A DNA stretch of 64,000 nt from Ruoffia sp044336205 (GTDB lineage: Bacteria; Bacillota; Bacilli; Lactobacillales; Aerococcaceae): positions 1,364,001-1,428,000 of the forward strand of contig CP172318.1 of the NCBI GenBank assembly GCA_044336205.1. The letters run 5' to 3'. The notes under the pieces were generated by a model that had not been told where the DNA came from, ran no database searches, and saw only the letters and a list, made by a program, of their open reading frames with translations. Of the stretch, positions 59,376-64,000 are shown in pieces; position 1 is the stretch's first letter, and each line of letters starts with the position of its first letter. The translations under genes were made by a program, and so were the position numbers.

Positions 59376-60656
59376 TTAATTATTGTCAAGCTTAATACTA
59401 TTAGCATTAACAACATCTGGTGTAAAGTAAGCCCCAACCTCAAAATTGATAGTCCCTCGTGCTCCTTCTAATTGTGATAAGATTTCTGGATAATATTGCA
59501 CTTTTTGAGCAAAAGTTGATGATATTGCACGGACTTGGTTGCCATCTTTCATTTGTACCAAAATTGCATTAGGTTTGTTCGGATCATCTACTTTTGTTAT
59601 CGTCTCCATCTGAGCTAATATTTCCCCGTTAATTTGTCTCAAACCTTCAGCGACTTTAGCTATATCACCACTGGTATTGAAGTTGATAAGTTCAGGTAGA
59701 GATTCATTAGCAATCGTTGCTAATTCTTGATTGCTAGAAGCATCTATAATAGTTCCATTGCTTAAAACTGGATGATAGCCATCATTATTAATTAGGCCCA
59801 CTATATCATGCTCTGCTACATTGATTTCTAATACTTTCCAATTCGGTCGAGTGAATGCTATGCTTTCCACCATTGGGTTTTCTTCCTTAATGACCTCTTC
59901 TATCGCTTCTCTTTGTTTTAATACTTCATCCACCTTATCATATGATAATATACGTGAGGAAGACTTAATGAAGCTTTCTGGAACTAACTCATTGCCTGAT
60001 ACAGATAAATTATTCACCCGAATAAAAGGCATTAATTGCCAGCCACATACAATCATAATGATATATATCATTGAAAATACGGCAAAGAGAGCGGTTCGTC
60101 CTTTCGGTAATTTGGCTTGCGAAGCGGTTTGCGATCGCTTATTCATCCGCTGATGGAACCGGTAATACCAACTTTGATTATGATTGTTTCCTTTCTGATA
60201 ATGATTTCTAATTGGAGATTGTGTATTCGGAGATCTCTTATTAGATGATCCATATCTAGTTGAAACATACATACGCTGTGGAGTCTGATATTCTCTTCGA
60301 TTTGGTTGTCGCATACGATGATTAATTTCATTCTCACGACGATAATAATCTTGAAATTGATATATCTGTTGTCGCTCATTACGTGAAGATTGATTCATTT
60401 GCTCATTATTAGGGATAGATGAATTTAAATAATTTTCAAATTGAATTGTATCTTTTAAACTTCTTGAAAAATAATCTTGTTCCAGTTCTTCTTGGCTTGT
60501 ATAATCCGGTACCTGCTTAATAATCGGATTCCCTTGAGAATCAATCCGATAATTTCCTCGTGAAGGATTCTCCACCTGCTTCTCCCTGAATTTAATATCT
60601 TCGCGATTACTTTCATAATCAATACGGTAATTTCCCGAACGATAGTCCTTAGTCAT
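59376..60656 (-). CDS. divIB: DivIB/FtsQ, division protein with long cytoplasmic part
   Basis: The start is the ATG at 60656, 8 bases after GAGGAGG; a GTG at 60665 is in frame but too close to it. The 426-residue protein has a very long cytoplasmic part (about 185 residues, rich in Asn, Gln, Arg and Tyr), one membrane segment (ALFAVFSMIYIIMIVCGWQ, about 188-208), then the POTRA domain (INNLSVSGN-type start RVNNLSVSGNELVPESF) and the beta domain. It connects the early and late division proteins. It lies between murG and ftsA as usual. Confidence 0.94.
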   Translation of the reverse strand: MTKDYRSGNYRIDYESNREDIKFREKQVENPSRGNYRIDSQGNPIIKQVPDYTSQEELEQDYFSRSLKDTIQFENYLNSSIPNNEQMNQSSRNERQQIYQFQDYYRRENEINHRMRQPNRREYQTPQRMYVSTRYGSSNKRSPNTQSPIRNHYQKGNNHNQSWYYRFHQRMNKRSQTASQAKLPKGRTALFAVFSMIYIIMIVCGWQLMPFIRVNNLSVSGNELVPESFIKSSSRILSYDKVDEVLKQREAIEEVIKEENPMVESIAFTRPNWKVLEINVAEHDIVGLINNDGYHPVLSNGTIIDASSNQELATIANESLPELINFNTSGDIAKVAEGLRQINGEILAQMETITKVDDPNKPNAILVQMKDGNQVRAISSTFAQKVQYYPEILSQLEGARGTINFEVGAYFTPDVVNANSIKLDNN

Positions 60657-60764
60657 AACATTCACCTCCTCATTAATTGTTTCAGTCTAGAGTATTGTGC
60701 AAAAAACCAGTGAATTTCTATTATACTTGCTTTCTCCTTGCACAACAATACAGACGTATTCAAC

Positions 60765-61886
60765 TTATTTATTTACGATAGTTTCTACTAATTTGATAAT
60801 ATCATCGATAGCTTGAGGAGTTCCTAAAGATTTAGCATTTTCCGCCATATCCTCTAATCGATCAGAATCTTCCATCAAACGGTTAATATTATCAGTTAGG
60901 CTGTTAGTATCTAATTCAGATTCTATAATCATCACTGCAGCACCATTGTTTACTAATGACATAGCATTCTTTTCTTGATGGTTATCTGTTACATAAGGGC
61001 TTGGAATGAGTATGCTTGGAATACCTAAGCTTGTTAATTCTGATAATGTTGTAGCTCCACTACGACTAACGACTAGTTTAACTGATTGGAATAAGGCAGG
61101 CATATTATCTATATAAGGGACAATTTTAATATTCTTAGATATGTTGATTCTTTTATCATCAATAAATTTCATCCACTCATCATAATGAACTGATCCAGTT
61201 CCAATAATGACTTGATACTCTTTATCATTAAACAGCTCAATACTTTCTATTGCGGCTTTATTAATCGCTGGCGCACCTCGACTTCCCCCAAAAATCAGGA
61301 CGGTTGGCTTATCATCAAATAAATTATAAGTTTCAGATAAAATAGTGGGATTTGATGGGTAACTAACAACCTCTTGCGCTCTAGGGTTCCCAGTGAAAGT
61401 AATGTTAGATCTCACCTTATCGAAGTCTTTATGAACTTCTTTGAATGACGTTGCTATAGCAGTTACAAAACGACTTAAAAACTTATTAGTCATCCCGGCA
61501 ACACTATTTTGTTCATGAATTAAGGTAGGTATCTTTAATTGCGTTGCCGCATACAAAACTGGTGCACATACAAAGCCCCCTGTACCAATAACTATATCAG
61601 GTTGAAAATCTCTAATCAGCTTCTTAGCATTCCTAGTACTATTCAACATCTGCCATACCACTTTAACATTATCTAGCGATAATGATCGTTTTAATCCTGA
61701 AATTTCAATTGAATCAAAGTTTAATCCAGCTTTAGGAACAATCGTTGATTCTAATCCATTTTGTGTTCCAATATAAAGACATTCTAGATCTGGATTTAAT
61801 TCTTTAAGTTGATTATATATGGCTAAAGCCGGATAAATATGTCCACCGGTTCCTCCACCGGACAGAATAATTCTTTGAATTCCCAT
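60765..61886 (-). CDS. murG: MurG, lipid II synthase
   Basis: The 373-residue protein is a GT-B glycosyltransferase: ILSGGGTGGHIYPALAI near the start, IVIGTGGFVCAPVLYAA, LIHEQNSVAGMTNKFLSRF and, in the second half, FGGSRGAPAINKA and SRSGATTLSEL with PYVTDNHQEKNAM. It adds GlcNAc to lipid I at the inner membrane face. It lies between murD and divIB. Confidence 0.97.
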   Translation of the reverse strand: MGIQRIILSGGGTGGHIYPALAIYNQLKELNPDLECLYIGTQNGLESTIVPKAGLNFDSIEISGLKRSLSLDNVKVVWQMLNSTRNAKKLIRDFQPDIVIGTGGFVCAPVLYAATQLKIPTLIHEQNSVAGMTNKFLSRFVTAIATSFKEVHKDFDKVRSNITFTGNPRAQEVVSYPSNPTILSETYNLFDDKPTVLIFGGSRGAPAINKAAIESIELFNDKEYQVIIGTGSVHYDEWMKFIDDKRINISKNIKIVPYIDNMPALFQSVKLVVSRSGATTLSELTSLGIPSILIPSPYVTDNHQEKNAMSLVNNGAAVMIIESELDTNSLTDNINRLMEDSDRLEDMAENAKSLGTPQAIDDIIKLVETIVNK

Positions 61887-61905
61887 GGGTATCTCCTAAT
61901 TCTTA

Positions 61906-63306
61906 TTAATCTTTTTTCTCTCTATTATATGGTTCATTTTCAACTAAGTGTTCAATCGTTTCGACAAATACATCTCCACGAATCTCAAAATTCTTAAACT
62001 GATCCCAACTAGCACAAGCAGGTGAGAATAAAACGACTTCTCCTTGAAGTGCGTCTCGGTAGGCTTGTGTGCTTGCTTGAATTAAATTATCAAATTGTAA
62101 TATCTTTGGAGTCCCTGTTTTTTCGAAGACATTGGCCATCTTTTGCTTTGTTTCACCATATAAATATGCTGCAGAAACATTGTTAATATACTTAAGTAAA
62201 TCATCAAATTCGTTCCCTCGATCTAAACCACCACCAATATATCGGATAGGTTGATTGAAACTCTTTAATGCCGTAATCGTTGCAACCGTATTTGTTGCTT
62301 TAGAATCATTGAAGAATTTTCGCCCATCCGTTTGAAGTACTGGCTGAATTCTATGACGCATTCCTTGGTAGTTACTAACCGTTTCTTCTATTTGGCTATT
62401 ACTGATTCCTTTCAGTTTAGCTACCGCAACGGCGGCCAAGACATTTTCAATATTATGCTCACCCGGAATTTGAATGGATGTTAGTGGAAGAATCGACTCA
62501 CCTTTGAACATTATCATTTGATTATCAATATATGCACCATTCTCTTTAACAAATTCATTGTCATATTCTACCGAAAATGGGACAAGTTCACCACGGTATT
62601 CCCTCACCCAATCATGGAGCTCTCCTTGATCATAACGATAAACAACAAAATCCTCTGAATTTTGGTTTGCAAGTATTTTTAATTTGGACTCGACATAATT
62701 CTCACGAGTCTCATGATAATCTAAGTGTGCCTCAAAAATATTGACAATGACAGCAATCCTCGGATGAAACCTTTGAGTTCCGGCCAATTGAAAGCTTGAT
62801 AATTCCATAACAACGTCATCTTCTTTCGTTGCCTCGCTCACAACTTCTAAGGTTGGCACACCAATATTCCCAGCCAATCTAGATTGACCTTTCTCTCGAT
62901 GTGAAAGAATTTGTTGAATTAAACTCGTTGTCGTCGTCTTACCATTACTTCCTGTAATCCCGATAATAGGCGCTTCACAAAACATTGAGGCTATTTCAAC
63001 ATCAGTATAGATAGGTATTTCCAATTCTTGTGCTCGTTGTAAGAATGGGATTGAATAAGGTATTCCTGGATTTTTGACAATCATATCGATAGGTTCATCA
63101 AATAAGTGTAAGGGATGCCCACCATCTACTACACGAACACCTTTATCTATAAGTAAAGCAACCGACGGGTCTTTAGAAAGATCCCCTCGGTCATTAATAA
63201 TTATATTCGCTTGTTGTTTTAATAAGAACTCAGCTACACTCTTCCCTGTCATAGCATAACCCAGAACCAAAATTGTTTTAGTTGATAAATCAATATTTGA
63301 TAACAT
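61906..63306 (-). CDS. murD: MurD, UDP-MurNAc-Ala:D-Glu ligase
   Basis: The 466-residue protein is a Mur ligase: VLGYAMTGKSVAEFLLKQ in the UDP-binding domain, the P-loop IIGITGSNGKTTTTSLIQQI, NIFEAHLDYHETRENYVESK with the metal His, and MRHRIQPVLQTDGRKFFNDS with FSPACASWDQFKNFEIRGD in the C-terminal domain. It adds D-glutamate to the wall precursor. It follows mraY by 18 bases; ftsW is not between murD and murG here. Confidence 0.97.
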   Translation of the reverse strand: MLSNIDLSTKTILVLGYAMTGKSVAEFLLKQQANIIINDRGDLSKDPSVALLIDKGVRVVDGGHPLHLFDEPIDMIVKNPGIPYSIPFLQRAQELEIPIYTDVEIASMFCEAPIIGITGSNGKTTTTSLIQQILSHREKGQSRLAGNIGVPTLEVVSEATKEDDVVMELSSFQLAGTQRFHPRIAVIVNIFEAHLDYHETRENYVESKLKILANQNSEDFVVYRYDQGELHDWVREYRGELVPFSVEYDNEFVKENGAYIDNQMIMFKGESILPLTSIQIPGEHNIENVLAAVAVAKLKGISNSQIEETVSNYQGMRHRIQPVLQTDGRKFFNDSKATNTVATITALKSFNQPIRYIGGGLDRGNEFDDLLKYINNVSAAYLYGETKQKMANVFEKTGTPKILQFDNLIQASTQAYRDALQGEVVLFSPACASWDQFKNFEIRGDVFVETIEHLVENEPYNREKKD

Positions 63307-63324
63307 TTACTAGTTCGCTCCCTA

Positions 63325-64000
63325 CTAAAAAATGAATAACGCGATAGCTGCACAGATGAGTCCAACAAACCAAAAAATATAAACAACTTTAGATTCACTC
63401 CACCCTAACATCTCAAAATGATGGTGGATTGGAGCCATTTTGAAAATTCGCTTGCCACGTATTTTAAATGATAATACTTGTAGGATAACACTAACTGTCT
63501 CTACAACAAACACAAAACCAATGACAAGTAAACTCCATGGATTATTTAAGATCGACGAGATGACAGCTAATCCTGCTCCAAGAGCGAGAGAACCTACATC
63601 TCCCATGAATATTTTAGCTGGTTTTCGATTAAATATTAAAAAACCAATCAAAGCTCCTACAACAATTAAAGAAACTGTGGCGACAGTTTGATTATTCTCT
63701 CGTGCTGCTAAAAAGTAATAAGCTCCATAAGCAATGATATTTAAACCTGTTGCTAATCCATCTAAACCGTCAGTTAAGTTTACAGCATTAGAAAAGCCAG
63801 TAATCCAAATAAAAACAAAGATTCCCACTAATACAATATTTGTGATCTGAAAACCAAAAAACGGAATAACTAGGGTTTGATTAGTGATCGAAGCAGCTAA
63901 TGTGATGACAATACCGAATAATATTTGTGTTAAAAACTTTTGCTTAGCCGTTAGACCTTCATTTTGTTTTTTGAAGATACTTATGAAGTCATCAATAAAT
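63325..64000 (-). CDS. mraY: MraY, phospho-MurNAc-pentapeptide transferase (5' end cut by window edge)
   Basis: The frame is open to the window edge, so the N-terminus is missing. The visible 224 or so residues begin FIDDFISIFKKQNEGLTAKQ, the catalytic Asp-containing loop, and continue with SNAVNLTDGLDGLATGLN, FNRKPAKIFMGDVGSLALG and MAPIHHHFEMLGWSESKVVY, all MraY signatures. Several membrane segments are present. It makes lipid I. It precedes murD in the cluster. Confidence 0.97.
   Translation of the reverse strand, partial: FIDDFISIFKKQNEGLTAKQKFLTQILFGIVITLAASITNQTLVIPFFGFQITNIVLVGIFVFIWITGFSNAVNLTDGLDGLATGLNIIAYGAYYFLAARENNQTVATVSLIVVGALIGFLIFNRKPAKIFMGDVGSLALGAGLAVISSILNNPWSLLVIGFVFVVETVSVILQVLSFKIRGKRIFKMAPIHHHFEMLGWSESKVVYIFWFVGLICAAIALFIF

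Overview
The window reads as the chromosome of a low-GC Gram-positive bacterium of the order Lactobacillales, possibly near Aerococcaceae or Carnobacteriaceae (the family is a guess). The evidence is a Firmicutes-type division and wall cluster (mraY-murD-murG-divIB-ftsA-ftsZ, then ylmG-ylmH-divIVA-ileS), EzrA, MreBCD, class III fructose-bisphosphatase, an L27 with a cleavable N-terminal extension beside its protease Prp, five T-box leaders and strong AGGAGG ribosome binding sites.

Positions 1-10811 are the right end of a temperate prophage whose left part lies outside the window. Its early genes run leftward from a Cro-like repressor: small membrane proteins, an ORF6C-type protein, a DUF3102 protein, a second small repressor, an ERF annealing protein and two HNH nucleases. 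Its lysogeny genes run rightward: an S24 CI-type repressor, a two-gene cassette with a TerB_N protein, a HicAB toxin-antitoxin pair and an integrase. A set of TATGAAT-N3-ATTCATA operators is built into the switch promoters. Two rightward single genes with their own extended -10 promoters sit inside the leftward operon.

From 10861 on the window is host chromosome, mostly on the minus strand: rplU-prp-rpmA, a DUF1054 gene, a decayed membrane dipeptidase, a PepV-like dipeptidase, two tandem amino-acid binding proteins under a T-box, mreBCD, an aldehyde dehydrogenase, a cold shock protein, radC, folC, valS (T-box), a sirtuin, fbp, tpx, thiI with its cysteine desulfurase, and ezrA. A rightward BMP-family binding protein follows, then rpsD. 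Next come two related T-box-controlled amino-acid uptake cassettes, in one of which binding protein and permease are fused, and then mtnN and nudF.

Region 43034-50943 holds xpaC-telA (telA frameshifted), a palindrome made of two IS3-like ends, and a NarL-type two-component system divergent from a three-gene ABC-2 exporter. The window ends with ileS (T-box) and the division and wall cluster, running off the edge inside mraY.

The main points for a second look are the prophage cargo genes and switch architecture, three A-run frameshifts (integrase, ORF6C protein, telA), binding proteins that lack a clear lipobox yet share an Ala-Gln signal-peptide end, three T-box-controlled solute-uptake loci, the missing sepF, and the IS-end palindrome. 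I did not find a clearly new multi-gene system; the best candidate for undescribed function is the prophage cassette at 7131-8865.
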